A DNA stretch of 42,664 bases, taken from assembly GCA_947453825.1 (NCBI GenBank), contig CANGHN010000017.1, positions 1 to 42,664 on the forward strand. Direction: 5' to 3'. The translations under genes and the position numbers were made by a program. This document shows, piece after piece, positions 8,780-17,520 of this stretch; the first letter of the stretch is position 1; every line of letters begins with the position of its first letter. The notes below the pieces were generated by a model, which did no database searches, had not been told where the DNA came from, and was given only the letters and a program-made list of their open reading frames with translations. The stretch comes from Betaproteobacteria bacterium. GTDB lineage: Bacteria > Pseudomonadota > Gammaproteobacteria > Burkholderiales > Burkholderiaceae.

Positions 8780-8959
8780 ATGGAAAGCCTATTTCTTTTG
8801 ATTCCCTTATCGCTAATTCTGGTTGGCCTTTTAGCTTGGATTTTGCATTGGTCAATCAAGAGTGGCCAATTTGATGATTTAGATGGCCCAGGCCAGTCTA
8901 TTTTGATGGATGATGATGCTCCAAACCCTCAACACTTGCGTGAGAGCTCTAAAAAATAG
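8780..8959 (+). CDS. ccoS: cbb3 oxidase assembly protein CcoS
   Basis: A 59-residue protein with one N-terminal membrane helix (about residues 3-23, SLFLLIPLSLILVGLLAWI) followed by the CcoS signature WSIKSGQFDDLDGPG and a short acidic tail. CcoS is required with CcoI for inserting cofactors into the cbb3 oxidase. It lies 9 bases after the ccoI stop, so both are probably on one message. Length and motif are normal for the family. Confidence 0.93.
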   Translation: MESLFLLIPLSLILVGLLAWILHWSIKSGQFDDLDGPGQSILMDDDAPNPQHLRESSKK

Positions 8960-9032
8960 CTTCATCTGAGCTGGATACTTCTGAGTGCCTATATTCTCTC
9001 TCGGATAGAGATGTATTTTGCCCCCTGCCTTT

Positions 9033-9046
9033 TTGATATAGATCAA
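9033..9046. promoter_or_regulatory. FNR/ANR box upstream of ccoN
   Basis: The sequence TTGATATAGATCAA is a perfect palindrome matching the FNR consensus TTGAT-N4-ATCAA. Its centre (9039.5) is about 41.5 bases upstream of the start point expected from the -10 hexamer at 9069-9074. This is the class II position where FNR activates transcription directly. A matching FNR-type regulator is encoded at 14290-15057. It would switch on ccoNOQP when oxygen is low. Confidence 0.9.
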
Positions 9047-9068
9047 ATTGCCCTTGAAGCCTTACTTT

Positions 9069-9074
9069 GATAAT
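9069..9074 (+). promoter_or_regulatory. -10 hexamer of the ccoN promoter
   Basis: GATAAT matches the TATAAT consensus at five of six positions. With usual spacing the transcript would start near 9081. The FNR box then lies at -41.5 and takes the place of a -35 element. Because this start point is downstream of 9074, a longer in-frame ccoN reading frame beginning at 9074 cannot be used. Confidence 0.65.
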
Positions 9075-9127
9075 TGATCCAGTCTATTTGGATTATGTCG
9101 CTGTTTGGTCACAAAAAAGGAGAAACC

Positions 9128-10570
9128 ATGGGACTTACCGTGGGGAGTAATCAAGATACCTTCAATTACAAGGTTGTCAGCCAATTTGCTATTGTCACTG
9201 TACTTTGGGGAATTGTTGGCATGCTCGTGGGAGTTATCCTAGCAGCGCAGCTCATCTGGCCTGAAATCACCTTTAACATCCCTTGGCTAAGCTATGGCCG
9301 CTTACGCCCCTTGCATACTAATGCAGTGATTTTTGCCTTTGGAGGCTCTGCTTTATTTGCAACGTCTTACTACATCGTGCAGCGCACCTGTCAGGTACGA
9401 CTGTTTTGCGACAAATTAGCAGCATTTACCTTTTGGGGTTGGCAGGCAGTCATTATTTCTGCTGCTATCACATTGCCATTAGGTCTTACTACCTCTAAAG
9501 AGTACGCTGAGCTTGAGTGGCCAATTGATTTATTGATTACAGTAGTTTGGGTAGCGTATGCAGTAGTATTTTTTGGCACCATCATTAAACGTAAGACTAA
9601 ACATATTTACGTTTCTAACTGGTTCTTCGGTGCCTATATTTTGACAATTGCCGTGCTGCATATTGTGAATAACATCGAAATGCCGGCAAGTTTATTTAAG
9701 TCCTACTCAGCATACTCTGGCGCACAAGATGCGATGATTCAGTGGTGGTATGGACATAATGCGGTAGGATTTTTCTTGACTACTAGTTTCTTAGGAATGA
9801 TGTACTACTTCATTCCTAAGCAAGCTGAGCGTCCAATTTACTCATATCGCTTGTCGATTGTGCACTTCTGGGCTTTGAACTTTACTTATATGTGGGCAGG
9901 ACCCCATCATTTGCAACATACTTCATTACCAGATTGGACTCAGTCCTTGGGTATGGTGTTCTCATTGATCTTATTGGCACCATCATGGGGCGGCATGATC
10001 AACGGCATCATGACTTTATCGGGCGCTTGGTATAAGTTACGTCGCGATCCTATTCTGAAATTTTTGGTGGTAGCTCTGTCCTTCTACGGTATGTCTACCT
10101 TTGAAGGCTCCATGATGTCGATTAAGACTGTGAACAGTTTGTCTCACTACACAGACTGGACGATTGGGCACGTTCACTCCGGCGCTTTAGGTTGGGTTGC
10201 CATGATTACGATTGGTTCTTTGTACTATCTCATTCCTCGTCTTGTGGGTCAGCGAGATATGTATAGCACCAAATTAATTGAATTACATTTCTGGATTGCA
10301 ACGATTGGCGTGGTGATTTATATCGCTGCGATGTGGATTGCAGGGGTAATGCAAGGTTTGATGTGGAGAGCATTCGAACCAGATGGCACTTTGACTTATA
10401 GCTTTGTTGAATCAGTTAAAGCAACCTATCCCTTCTATGTTATTCGTTTATTAGGTGGCCTGTGCTACTTAAGTGGCATGTTATTGATGGCTTATAACGT
10501 CTATAAAACGGTGGCTAACAAAAAATTCATAGACGCTCCAATTCCACAAGCATCCATCGCCGCTCACTAA
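9128..10570 (+). CDS. ccoN: cbb3-type cytochrome c oxidase catalytic subunit I
   Basis: The catalytic subunit of the high-affinity terminal oxidase, 480 residues with about 12 membrane helices. It binds haem b, the haem b3/CuB centre and pumps protons. Visible ligand regions include [10 protein letters not shown] (H63), [11 protein letters not shown] with the CuB histidine, [17 protein letters not shown] and [10 protein letters not shown]. The start is ATG at 9128 with the ribosome binding site AAAGGAG just before it. An in-frame start 18 codons upstream lies before the predicted transcript start and was rejected. The length fits CcoN proteins. It heads the ccoNOQPGH operon and is preceded by a perfect FNR box. 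Confidence 0.97.
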   Translation: MGLTVGSNQDTFNYKVVSQFAIVTVLWGIVGMLVGVILAAQLIWPEITFNIPWLSYGRLRPLHTNAVIFAFGGSALFATSYYIVQRTCQVRLFCDKLAAFTFWGWQAVIISAAITLPLGLTTSKEYAELEWPIDLLITVVWVAYAVVFFGTIIKRKTKHIYVSNWFFGAYILTIAVLHIVNNIEMPASLFKSYSAYSGAQDAMIQWWYGHNAVGFFLTTSFLGMMYYFIPKQAERPIYSYRLSIVHFWALNFTYMWAGPHHLQHTSLPDWTQSLGMVFSLILLAPSWGGMINGIMTLSGAWYKLRRDPILKFLVVALSFYGMSTFEGSMMSIKTVNSLSHYTDWTIGHVHSGALGWVAMITIGSLYYLIPRLVGQRDMYSTKLIELHFWIATIGVVIYIAAMWIAGVMQGLMWRAFEPDGTLTYSFVESVKATYPFYVIRLLGGLCYLSGMLLMAYNVYKTVANKKFIDAPIPQASIAAH

Positions 10571-10580
10571 GGAAAAGAAC

Positions 10581-11231
10581 ATGTCAGAACAACGTCGATT
10601 TTTCTCCCACGAAACGCTTGAGCGTAATGTTGGCTGGTTGATCATTGCTACTATTGCAGCAATCTCGGTTGCTGGTTTAGTGCAGATTGTCCCTTTATTC
10701 TTCCAGCACTCTACAACACAGCCAAGTCTAGGTGTGACACCGTATTCCGCTTTACGTCTGGCTGGCCGTGATATTTATCAGCGCGAAGGTTGTCTCGGTT
10801 GTCATTCACAACAGATTCGGACTTTGCGTTCAGAGGTTGAGCGTTACGGCCCATACTCTTTAGCTGGTGAATCTGTCTTTGATCATCCATTCTTGTGGGG
10901 CAGTAAGCGTACTGGACCAGATTTAGCTCGTGTAGGCGGCCGTTATTCCGATGCATGGCATCAAATCCATCTCAATAATCCACGCGATGTGGTTCCTGAG
11001 TCTAATATGCCTGCATATCCGTATTTATCCAAGAATGCTGCTGATGCAGGCTCCATTCAGTCTCATATGGTGGCAATGCGACGTTTAGGGGTGCCTTATA
11101 CCGACGAACAAATTGCGAATGCGCCTCAGGAGTTAGAGGGTAAGACCGAGTTGGATGCCTTGGTTGCCTATTTACAGGGACTCGGAATCAATCGTAGATA
11201 CATCATTGTTGATGAGGAGGTTGCTAAGTAA
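10581..11231 (+). CDS. ccoO: cbb3-type cytochrome c oxidase monohaem subunit II
   Basis: A 216-residue membrane-anchored cytochrome c that passes electrons to CcoN. One membrane helix spans about residues 18-40. The haem c site is C71-LG-C74-H75 in [11 protein letters not shown], and M143 in ESNMPAYP is the likely axial ligand. The stretch [19 protein letters not shown] is a CcoO signature. It starts 10 bases after ccoN with a GGAAAAG binding site. The length is normal for the family. Confidence 0.97.
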   Translation: MSEQRRFFSHETLERNVGWLIIATIAAISVAGLVQIVPLFFQHSTTQPSLGVTPYSALRLAGRDIYQREGCLGCHSQQIRTLRSEVERYGPYSLAGESVFDHPFLWGSKRTGPDLARVGGRYSDAWHQIHLNNPRDVVPESNMPAYPYLSKNAADAGSIQSHMVAMRRLGVPYTDEQIANAPQELEGKTELDALVAYLQGLGINRRYIIVDEEVAK

Positions 11232-11251
11232 CACTTAGTAATGGAGACACT

Positions 11252-11419
11252 ATGCAAAATATCGCACCCTACCTCTCAGCAATTTCTACCGTGCTTGGCT
11301 TGGTAGTTTTTTTAGGAATCGTATGGTGGGCTTGGTCTGCAAAAAGACAGTCTGCCAATCAAGAATCCGCCGAACTTCCGTTCGACCTTCCCGATGAATT
11401 CAGTAAGGATAAATCATGA
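11252..11419 (+). CDS. ccoQ: cbb3-type oxidase small subunit CcoQ/FixQ
   Basis: A 55-residue protein with a single membrane helix (about residues 9-29, ending VWWAWSAKR) and a short polar tail containing ELPFDLPDE. These are the usual features of CcoQ, which stabilises the oxidase complex and its association with CcoP. ATG at 11252 follows a GGAGAC binding site. The last codon and stop overlap the ccoP start (ATGA), so translation is coupled. Confidence 0.93.
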   Translation: MQNIAPYLSAISTVLGLVVFLGIVWWAWSAKRQSANQESAELPFDLPDEFSKDKS

Positions 11420-12342
11420 GTGACTTTCTTAGTGCCGGCTGGAGTGCCTATATCGCCCTAGTAACATTGGTCGGAATTGTTTGGTGCATCTGGCTATTGT
11501 TTTCTCAAATCAAGGTGAAGGTAAAGTTGAGGCCAGATGGTGAAGTAGCAGATACGGGCCATGTTTGGGACGACGATTTACGTGAGTTAAATAATCCATT
11601 GCCACGTTGGTGGATGTGGATGTTTTTGCTTTCCTGCATCTTTGCTTTGGCATATTTGGTTCTCTATCCAGGGCTTGGATCCTACCCAGGTATTTTGGGC
11701 TATAGCACTGATGGTGCCTTGATGCAATCGATGACCACCGCTAATGATGAACTCAAGCCTGTTTATGCCAAGTACGTCAAAATGGATATTGAGCAAGTTG
11801 CGGCAGATTCTAAAGCACGTGAAATGGGTCAACGTTTGTTTCTCAATTCTTGCGCGCAGTGTCATGGTTCTGATGCTGGTGGTGCTAAAGGCTTTCCTAA
11901 CTTAACAGATGGTGACTGGCTTTATGGCGGCTCACCAGAAAATATTAAGACAACAATCACCAATGGCCGAGCTGGTGTAATGCCTCCGTTTCCCCAGCTC
12001 GAGAGCGGGCAAATTGTGGACGTGGCTAACTATGTTCGTAGTTTTTCTGGTTTGCCCGCAGATGATCTTAAAGTAGCTCGTGGCGCAGAAATATTTAAAG
12101 CAAATTGTGTTGCATGTCATGCTTCAGATGGCAAAGGCAATATTGTTTTAGGTGCGCCGAATTTAACTGATAAGACATGGTTGTATGGTGCTTCTGAGGC
12201 AACTATTGTAGAGACCGTGACCAAAGGACGTATGGCAATGATGCCCGCACAAGATAAAGTGCTAAGTCCTGAGAAGATTCAATTGTTAACAGCCTATGTA
12301 TGGGGTTTATCAAACAATAAGCCGTCTACACAGATGAAGTGA
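11416..12342 (+). CDS. ccoP: cbb3-type cytochrome c oxidase dihaem subunit III
   Basis: A 308-residue dihaem cytochrome c subunit, the first electron acceptor of the oxidase. Two N-terminal hydrophobic helices (about 9-30 and 65-83) flank the conserved DDDLRELNNPLPRWW. Two cytochrome c domains follow with C146-AQ-C149-H150 and C231-VA-C234-H235, each with a PNLTD...WLYG repeat. Methionine ligands are likely in VMPPFP and AMMPA. It overlaps ccoQ by four bases and ccoG by four bases. Confidence 0.97.
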   Translation: MSDFLSAGWSAYIALVTLVGIVWCIWLLFSQIKVKVKLRPDGEVADTGHVWDDDLRELNNPLPRWWMWMFLLSCIFALAYLVLYPGLGSYPGILGYSTDGALMQSMTTANDELKPVYAKYVKMDIEQVAADSKAREMGQRLFLNSCAQCHGSDAGGAKGFPNLTDGDWLYGGSPENIKTTITNGRAGVMPPFPQLESGQIVDVANYVRSFSGLPADDLKVARGAEIFKANCVACHASDGKGNIVLGAPNLTDKTWLYGASEATIVETVTKGRMAMMPAQDKVLSPEKIQLLTAYVWGLSNNKPSTQMK

Positions 12343-13802
12343 GTGAGCTAAGTAATTTGCCGGGTGGAAAACCAATACCCATTGAAGTAGTTGAGGAATC
12401 TCTATACGAGGTCCGGCGAAAGATTTACCCACGCTCCGTCTCTGGCTTGTTCGCTCGTTGGCGTTTTATTCTGGTGTTTGCTACTCAGTTGCTTTTCTAT
12501 GGCTTGCCATGGCTCAGTTGGAATAATCGCCAAGCGGTTCTCTTTGATTTAATTCAGCGTAAGTTTTATATTTTTGGCCTTGTGCTATGGCCACAAGATG
12601 TGATTTACCTCACACTCTTATTAATTCTTTCGGCACTTGCTTTATTTCTATTTACCGCAGTAGCTGGCCGCTTATTTTGTGGATATGCTTGTCCGCAAAC
12701 TGTCTATACCGAAATCTTCATGTGGATTGAGCGTCAAGTTGAAGGCGACCGTTTTACGCGCATTCGTTTAGATGGTGAAGAGTGGCCATGGAGTTTTAAA
12801 AAGTGGCGACTGAAACTGACGAAGCATTTCTTTTGGCTCTTAGTAGCTTTCTGGACAGGTTTCACCTTTATTGGCTATTTCACCCCGATTGCAACTTTAG
12901 GTTCTGCCTTATTGCATTTATCGCTTGGGCCATGGCAGACTTTCTGGTTGACTTTCTATAGCTTTGCTACTTGGGGTAATGCTGGTTTCATGCGTGAGCA
13001 GGTTTGTAAATATATGTGCCCATATGCCCGCTTTCAAAGTGTGATGGTCGATAAAGATACTTTCTTGGTTACTTATGACAAGGTCCGCGGTGAACCACGT
13101 GGTAGTCGTAGCAAATCCTCGGATCATAGTTCTTTAGGTCTGGGAGACTGTGTCGACTGTAGTATTTGTGTACAAGTTTGTCCAACGGGTATTGATATCC
13201 GTGATGGCCTGCAATATATGTGCATTGGTTGCGGTGCTTGTATTGATGCTTGCAATCAAGTGATGGAAAAAGTTAATTATCCAAAAGGCTTAATTCGCTA
13301 TACGACTGAGCGTGCAGTAGAGGAGCTAGAATCTAATCAAAGCGCTATCAGACACATTTTACGTCCGCGAGTCTTAATCTACACCACCTTTATCATTGTT
13401 CTAACGACAGCTTTCTTGGTCTCTCTTGCCACTCGCAATCCATTGCGAGTTGATGTAATGCGTGATCGCGGCGCTTTAGCTCGTGAAGTTGAAGGTGTAC
13501 GAATTGAAAATATCTATCGTATTCAGATCATGAATGCTTCTGAACACCCCATGAAAGTGCAATTAAAGGCTACTGGATTGGAGAATCTCAGAATCCTCAA
13601 TTCTCAAGGCATAGAAGTCACAGAAATTAATGTTACTCCTGCAAGCAATCAACTAATACCCATTAAGGTGAGTGCTGATATTGGCGCAAATAATCCTGGT
13701 AACCATCCAATTTATTTTGATGTGGTAGCGCAGGAAATTGTAGGTAATCGGGTAATAGTCAGAACCCGTGATGAAAAATCAACTTTTATTATTCCCCGTT
13801 AA
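12339..13802 (+). CDS. ccoG: Cytochrome c oxidase accessory protein CcoG (FixG/RdxA)
   Basis: A 487-residue membrane iron-sulfur protein linked to copper reduction during cbb3 assembly. Several membrane helices occupy the first 220 residues and one more lies near 343-362. Cysteine motifs are C114-GYA-C118-P and CKYMCP near 223-227. Two ferredoxin-type 4Fe-4S clusters follow: C271, C274, C277, C281-P and C295, C298, C301, C305. The C-terminal 115 residues form the Ig-like FixG domain. The start is GTG, overlapping the ccoP stop (GTGA). Confidence 0.95.
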   Translation: MSELSNLPGGKPIPIEVVEESLYEVRRKIYPRSVSGLFARWRFILVFATQLLFYGLPWLSWNNRQAVLFDLIQRKFYIFGLVLWPQDVIYLTLLLILSALALFLFTAVAGRLFCGYACPQTVYTEIFMWIERQVEGDRFTRIRLDGEEWPWSFKKWRLKLTKHFFWLLVAFWTGFTFIGYFTPIATLGSALLHLSLGPWQTFWLTFYSFATWGNAGFMREQVCKYMCPYARFQSVMVDKDTFLVTYDKVRGEPRGSRSKSSDHSSLGLGDCVDCSICVQVCPTGIDIRDGLQYMCIGCGACIDACNQVMEKVNYPKGLIRYTTERAVEELESNQSAIRHILRPRVLIYTTFIIVLTTAFLVSLATRNPLRVDVMRDRGALAREVEGVRIENIYRIQIMNASEHPMKVQLKATGLENLRILNSQGIEVTEINVTPASNQLIPIKVSADIGANNPGNHPIYFDVVAQEIVGNRVIVRTRDEKSTFIIPR

Positions 13803-13817
13803 GCAAGGAGTCATAAC

Positions 13818-14036
13818 ATGGAGAGGGTATATATGACGGAAGAGCAAAACCTGAAGCCTTGGTGGAGGCAATTATGGCCTTGGCTATTAATCAGCGGCCC
13901 AGCTACAGCGATGATTGGTTGCATGATTACCATTTGGCTTGCTGTAAATCTTTACGCTGATCAGCCAATTCGTGATGGTGTAGTGAAACAAGGTCTGAAG
14001 ATTGAGCAGATTCAAGGGACGCAGGCAAAAAAATGA
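13818..14036 (+). CDS. ccoH: CcoH/FixH-like protein, short form
   Basis: A 72-residue protein directly after ccoG with a good AAGGAG binding site 8 bases before the ATG. One membrane helix spans about residues 20-44. The segment after it (YADQPIRDGVVKQGLKIEQ) resembles the start of the periplasmic part of FixH proteins. Usual FixH proteins are about 150-170 residues, so most of the periplasmic domain is absent. Position and helix support a CcoH role in oxidase assembly, but the gene name is based largely on context. The stop overlaps the next start (ATGA). Confidence 0.75.
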   Translation: MERVYMTEEQNLKPWWRQLWPWLLISGPATAMIGCMITIWLAVNLYADQPIRDGVVKQGLKIEQIQGTQAKK

Positions 14037-14293
14037 AATTCCATCTGCTCATTTGGATCTTGTGGCCTTCATTTTTGGTGTCGGGCATGGCTGAGGGTTT
14101 ATTATTTACCGTAGTTCATCCGCAAGATATTTTGTTTTTTGGTCACCATCCTGATCTATCAGACGAAGGTATTTATACCATTGGATTCTTTGTGATTTGG
14201 ACTTTTTGTGCAGTCTCTAGCGCACTTACCGCCTATATCCTGCCTGGAATTACCTCGCCTGACGGTAAAGAGAGCGATCGCGGATTACTTTAA
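14033..14293 (+). CDS. Small membrane protein of unknown function at the end of the cco operon
   Basis: An 86-residue protein I do not recognise by function. It has two hydrophobic segments (about residues 4-27, LLIWILWPSFLVSGMAEGLL, and 49-70, YTIGFFVIWTFCAVSSALTA) joined by a loop with several histidines and aspartates (VVHPQDILFFGHHPDLSDEG). It overlaps the CcoH-like gene by four bases and so is translationally coupled to the oxidase assembly genes. Its end overlaps the end of the convergent fnr gene by four bases. Histidines H34, H43 and H44 in the loop could bind metal or haem, but this is speculation. Confidence 0.8.
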   Translation: MKFHLLIWILWPSFLVSGMAEGLLFTVVHPQDILFFGHHPDLSDEGIYTIGFFVIWTFCAVSSALTAYILPGITSPDGKESDRGLL

Positions 14294-15057
14294 ATTTGCT
14301 TGATTGGTGTTTCAGCACTACAACTCTGTCGATCAGGATTAGGAACACCAGCTAATTCATATAAGCCATCCATATCAATGAGTTTGATATGGCGTTGTTT
14401 AATCTGGATCAGCCCAGATTCCGCAAAACGCGACAGCATACGACTAACAGTTTCGATTTGAATACCCAAATAGCTGCCAATCTCAACGCGGCTCATGCGG
14501 AGATCAAATTCATTGTTCAGGTAGCCCCGAGCCGCTAAACGTTGTGAAAGGCTGAGCAGAAAAGCGGCTAACCGTTCTTCAGCACGCATCGTGCCAAGAG
14601 AAAGTAGATGACGTTGATCTTGGGTTAGCTCTCGGCTCATGATTTTATGAAATTGATTTTGCAGTGCTGGAATTTGGCACGCAAGATCTTCAAAGGCTTC
14701 ATAGCGAATGATGCAAACCTCACTATCCTCAAGAGCAATTGCATCTGATTGATAGTGGCCATCACCAATCCCATCTAGACCTAAGATTTCTCCTGGAAGA
14801 TGAAAGCCAATGACTTGCTGACGACCATCCTGAAGGCAATATTCTGTTTTGAGGGTGCCAAAGCGAACACTGAAGACCGAGCTTAAGGGGTCTCCATGAC
14901 GGTATAGGCTTTCCCCTTTTTGCAGCTGGACGCGTTCTTTAACTAAGGTATCTACCCTAATGACATCAGCGCTACTGAGCCCAACTGGAAGGCAAAACTG
15001 GCCCAGCACGCAGACTGAGCATTTGGTGGTGGGGGAATCAGTTGGTTTGTAATTCAT
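14290..15057 (-). CDS. fnr: FNR-type oxygen-sensing transcription factor
   Basis: A 255-residue CRP/FNR family regulator. The N-terminal cluster cysteines are C13, C16 and C22 (spacing Cx2Cx5C) and the fourth is C115. The 93-residue gap to the fourth matches E. coli FNR exactly (C29 to C122). The cyclic-nucleotide-like beta roll covers about 30-135. The winged helix DNA-binding domain has recognition helix IETVSRMLSRF, with E202, S205 and R206 corresponding to the FNR residues that read TTGAT. A perfect TTGAT-N4-ATCAA site lies upstream of ccoN. It should bind a 4Fe-4S cluster that is lost in oxygen. It is convergent with the oxidase operon. Confidence 0.95.
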   Translation of the reverse strand: MNYKPTDSPTTKCSVCVLGQFCLPVGLSSADVIRVDTLVKERVQLQKGESLYRHGDPLSSVFSVRFGTLKTEYCLQDGRQQVIGFHLPGEILGLDGIGDGHYQSDAIALEDSEVCIIRYEAFEDLACQIPALQNQFHKIMSRELTQDQRHLLSLGTMRAEERLAAFLLSLSQRLAARGYLNNEFDLRMSRVEIGSYLGIQIETVSRMLSRFAESGLIQIKQRHIKLIDMDGLYELAGVPNPDRQSCSAETPIKQI

Positions 15058-15132
15058 CTTGAGTCTGTCTATGAGAGGAGTTTATTCTATAAAGATGAAT
15101 ATGAGCGCTTTTACTTATTTTTTGAATATCGA

Positions 15133-15852
15133 ATGCTGACTTCTAGCCTACTATTGGCAGTATTCCTGGGGGCCTTAGTGAGTGGCTGGCACTGTGCTTT
15201 GATGTGCGGTGGTATAGCTGCTGCGATTGAGCGTCCGATCGCCGTAGTGAGCCCTTTAAAGACTAAATCAAGGCTTTTTTACGATCAGCTAGTTATGCAT
15301 TTGGGTCGAGTCACAAGCTATGTCCTCCTAGGTGCGATGGCTGCCTGGGTGGGGGTGATCGTTTGGCAACAAAATGTTATCGCCATTCAGCGTCCCTTGT
15401 TTGCTTTAACCTCATGCATTCTGATCTTGATGGGCTGGCGATTACTCAGTTTTAGTAAGACGGATAGTCTTTTTATAGGAAAGTGGTTCAGCGCCAAAAT
15501 CGCCATCTATTGGGCACAATATTTAGGACGTTTTGCCAGCGGCCCCTCTCGTTGGTTTAGTGGAATGCTCTGGGGCTTGGTGCCTTGTAGTTTGGTTTAT
15601 AGCGTTTTACCACTCGCTTTTTTGTCTGGTGATATTTGGACTGGCGCTGCACTCATGCTTGCTTTTGGTTTGGGAACACTGCCGAACTTACTATTGATTT
15701 CTAAATTCTCCGCAGCTCTTACACAATTTGGCCAATACCTTTGGGTGCGCTATTTGGCTGCTTCCTTACTTTTACTTGCCGGTGGGTTTGGCTTATATCG
15801 CGCTTGGGTATTACCAGAGGCCTTGCTAAAGGGCGGCTTCTGCATTTCTTAA
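15133..15852 (+). CDS. SafE/UreH-like membrane protein (sulfite exporter TauE/SafE annotation)
   Basis: A 239-residue protein with about six membrane helices, matching the DsbD_2/UreH-like group usually annotated as sulfite exporter TauE/SafE. The first helix contains the motif GWHCALMCGG with C21 and C25; the fourth contains WGLVPCSLVY. Such cysteine pairs suggest metal or thiol chemistry more than sulfite export. This family is regularly found in cbb3 oxidase loci beside ccoS and fnr, so a role in copper handling or oxidase maturation is a reasonable inference. It is divergent from fnr. No clear ribosome binding site precedes the ATG. Confidence 0.8.
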   Translation: MLTSSLLLAVFLGALVSGWHCALMCGGIAAAIERPIAVVSPLKTKSRLFYDQLVMHLGRVTSYVLLGAMAAWVGVIVWQQNVIAIQRPLFALTSCILILMGWRLLSFSKTDSLFIGKWFSAKIAIYWAQYLGRFASGPSRWFSGMLWGLVPCSLVYSVLPLAFLSGDIWTGAALMLAFGLGTLPNLLLISKFSAALTQFGQYLWVRYLAASLLLLAGGFGLYRAWVLPEALLKGGFCIS

Positions 15853-15864
15853 GAGACTGTTCAA

Positions 15865-17493
15865 TTAAGAATGTGTGGCCGCTTCAATCCCAGAAATCAA
15901 ATCGGGATAAAGGCAATCCGGCGTTAATGTTGCTAGGAAGCCACTACGCTGTGCCATTTCATAAGGCTGATGCTCTAAGCCACAAATGATTAATTTGATA
16001 TTCCGAATTTTACAAAGATGCGCCAACTCTGCGACAGTATCCATACCTGAGGTATCGATGTAGATCACATTTTTAAGATCTAGTAATAAGGTTTGTAATG
16101 GTAAGTTCTCTTCAATTTTTTCCAGTAGTTTGACGGCGCCAAAAAAGATCGCTCCGTAAATTCGGTATGCATCTATGCGCCCCTCATGGTGCAGTAATGC
16201 AGGGTATTGCTTGCGCTCTATAGGTTCACAGCGAGATAAGCTGGAAATTCGGTAGATAAAGGTAATAAAAGCTAGTAAGAGGCCAACCTGTACTGCAATC
16301 GTTAGATCCAAAATCACGGTCAATAAGAAAACACTTAGTATGGTGATGCGATAAGGTAACCGGAACTGTCCAAGATCAGTTAATTTCTTCCACTCACCCA
16401 TATTCCAGGCAACATACATCAAGATGGCCGCTAGGCTGGCTAATGGAATATTTTTAGCAAGGGGTGCTGCAAATAAAACAATCAGCAGCAAAGTAATAGC
16501 ATGTACGATGCCTGCAATTGGAGTGCTCGCACCACTTTGCACATTAGTGACGGTTCGAGCAACCGTTCCGGTTGCTGGCATGCCGCCAAAGAATGGGCTA
16601 ATGATGTTAGCAAGGCCTTGGGCCATGAGTTCCTGATTCGAGTCATGACGATCGTGAATCATGGCATCTGCAATACGTGCACACATGAGTGATTCAATGG
16701 CTCCCAGTAGGGCTAATGTTAATGCGGGGGCAACCATGTATTGAGCTGTATCCCAGGTAACTGGAATCCATTCAAAGTGGGGGAGCGCAGATGGAATTCC
16801 GCCAAAACGACTTCCAATCGTGTCGATCGGTAAATTAAGGAGAGTGTTGGTAATAGTAGCCGCTATCATCGCAACGACAGTGCCGGGAATGTGATGGAGC
16901 CAGCCCAGATGATTCTGAAATATTTTCCAAAAAATAATGATGGCAAGGCTGCCGCACGCAACACCCAATGCAGTTAGGTTGACAGTGTCAGCAGCTTGGT
17001 AGAGCGTATTAATTGACTGAAAAAACTGCGCGGGCATCTTTTCAACTGCCAAACCAAAGAAGTCTTTAATTTGCGATAAACCAATTAGAACTGCAATGCC
17101 ATTGGTAAATCCAATGATGACAGCGATTGGGATAAAACGTACCAGCGTTCCCAAACGAAACGCACCCATCAGTATTAAAAATATTCCTGACATTGTGGTG
17201 GCTAGCAATAGATTGGGAACTCCATAGTGCTCAACAATGCCGTAGACGATCACAATGAATGCTCCAGCTGGCCCACCAATTTGTACGCGACTACCACCTA
17301 ACATGGAGATTAGACCGCCAGCAATGATGGCAGTAAAGATGCCTGCCTCCGGTTTGAGACCGCTTGCAATAGCAAAGGCCATCGCTAGGGGAAGCGCAAC
17401 CACCCCAACAGTAAGTCCAGCTAAGACATCTTTTGCGAATAGAGTCCGGTTATAGCCCGCAAGTGAGTCGACTAGTTTAGGGCGGAAAAACAT
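15865..17493 (-). CDS. SulP family inorganic anion transporter with STAS domain
   Basis: A 542-residue SLC26/SulP protein. About 10-14 membrane helices fill residues 15-415, including the signature GLKPEAGIFTAIIAGG and GGSRVQIGGPAGAFIV. A second conserved segment reads FFGGMPATGTVARTVTNVQSGA. The C-terminal STAS domain (about 440-535) carries IDTSGMDTVAEL, with the position where anti-sigma antagonists are phosphorylated. Family members carry sulfate, bicarbonate or dicarboxylates. Context does not settle the substrate. The DUF2177 gene ends 27 bases upstream on the same strand. Confidence 0.93.
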   Translation of the reverse strand: MFFRPKLVDSLAGYNRTLFAKDVLAGLTVGVVALPLAMAFAIASGLKPEAGIFTAIIAGGLISMLGGSRVQIGGPAGAFIVIVYGIVEHYGVPNLLLATTMSGIFLILMGAFRLGTLVRFIPIAVIIGFTNGIAVLIGLSQIKDFFGLAVEKMPAQFFQSINTLYQAADTVNLTALGVACGSLAIIIFWKIFQNHLGWLHHIPGTVVAMIAATITNTLLNLPIDTIGSRFGGIPSALPHFEWIPVTWDTAQYMVAPALTLALLGAIESLMCARIADAMIHDRHDSNQELMAQGLANIISPFFGGMPATGTVARTVTNVQSGASTPIAGIVHAITLLLIVLFAAPLAKNIPLASLAAILMYVAWNMGEWKKLTDLGQFRLPYRITILSVFLLTVILDLTIAVQVGLLLAFITFIYRISSLSRCEPIERKQYPALLHHEGRIDAYRIYGAIFFGAVKLLEKIEENLPLQTLLLDLKNVIYIDTSGMDTVAELAHLCKIRNIKLIICGLEHQPYEMAQRSGFLATLTPDCLYPDLISGIEAATHS

Positions 17494-17520
17494 ATACCTT
17501 CTTAGCGCCTTGTCTTGGCT

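Noticed and set aside
8635..8874. 79-codon frame overlapping the end of ccoI
   Set aside because: Wrong frame relative to the recognisable CcoI C-terminus and CcoS; CcoS in another frame explains the second half.
9074..9127. Upstream extension of ccoN by 18 codons
   Set aside because: It begins at the -10 box, before the predicted transcript start, and the clear ribosome site is at the later ATG.
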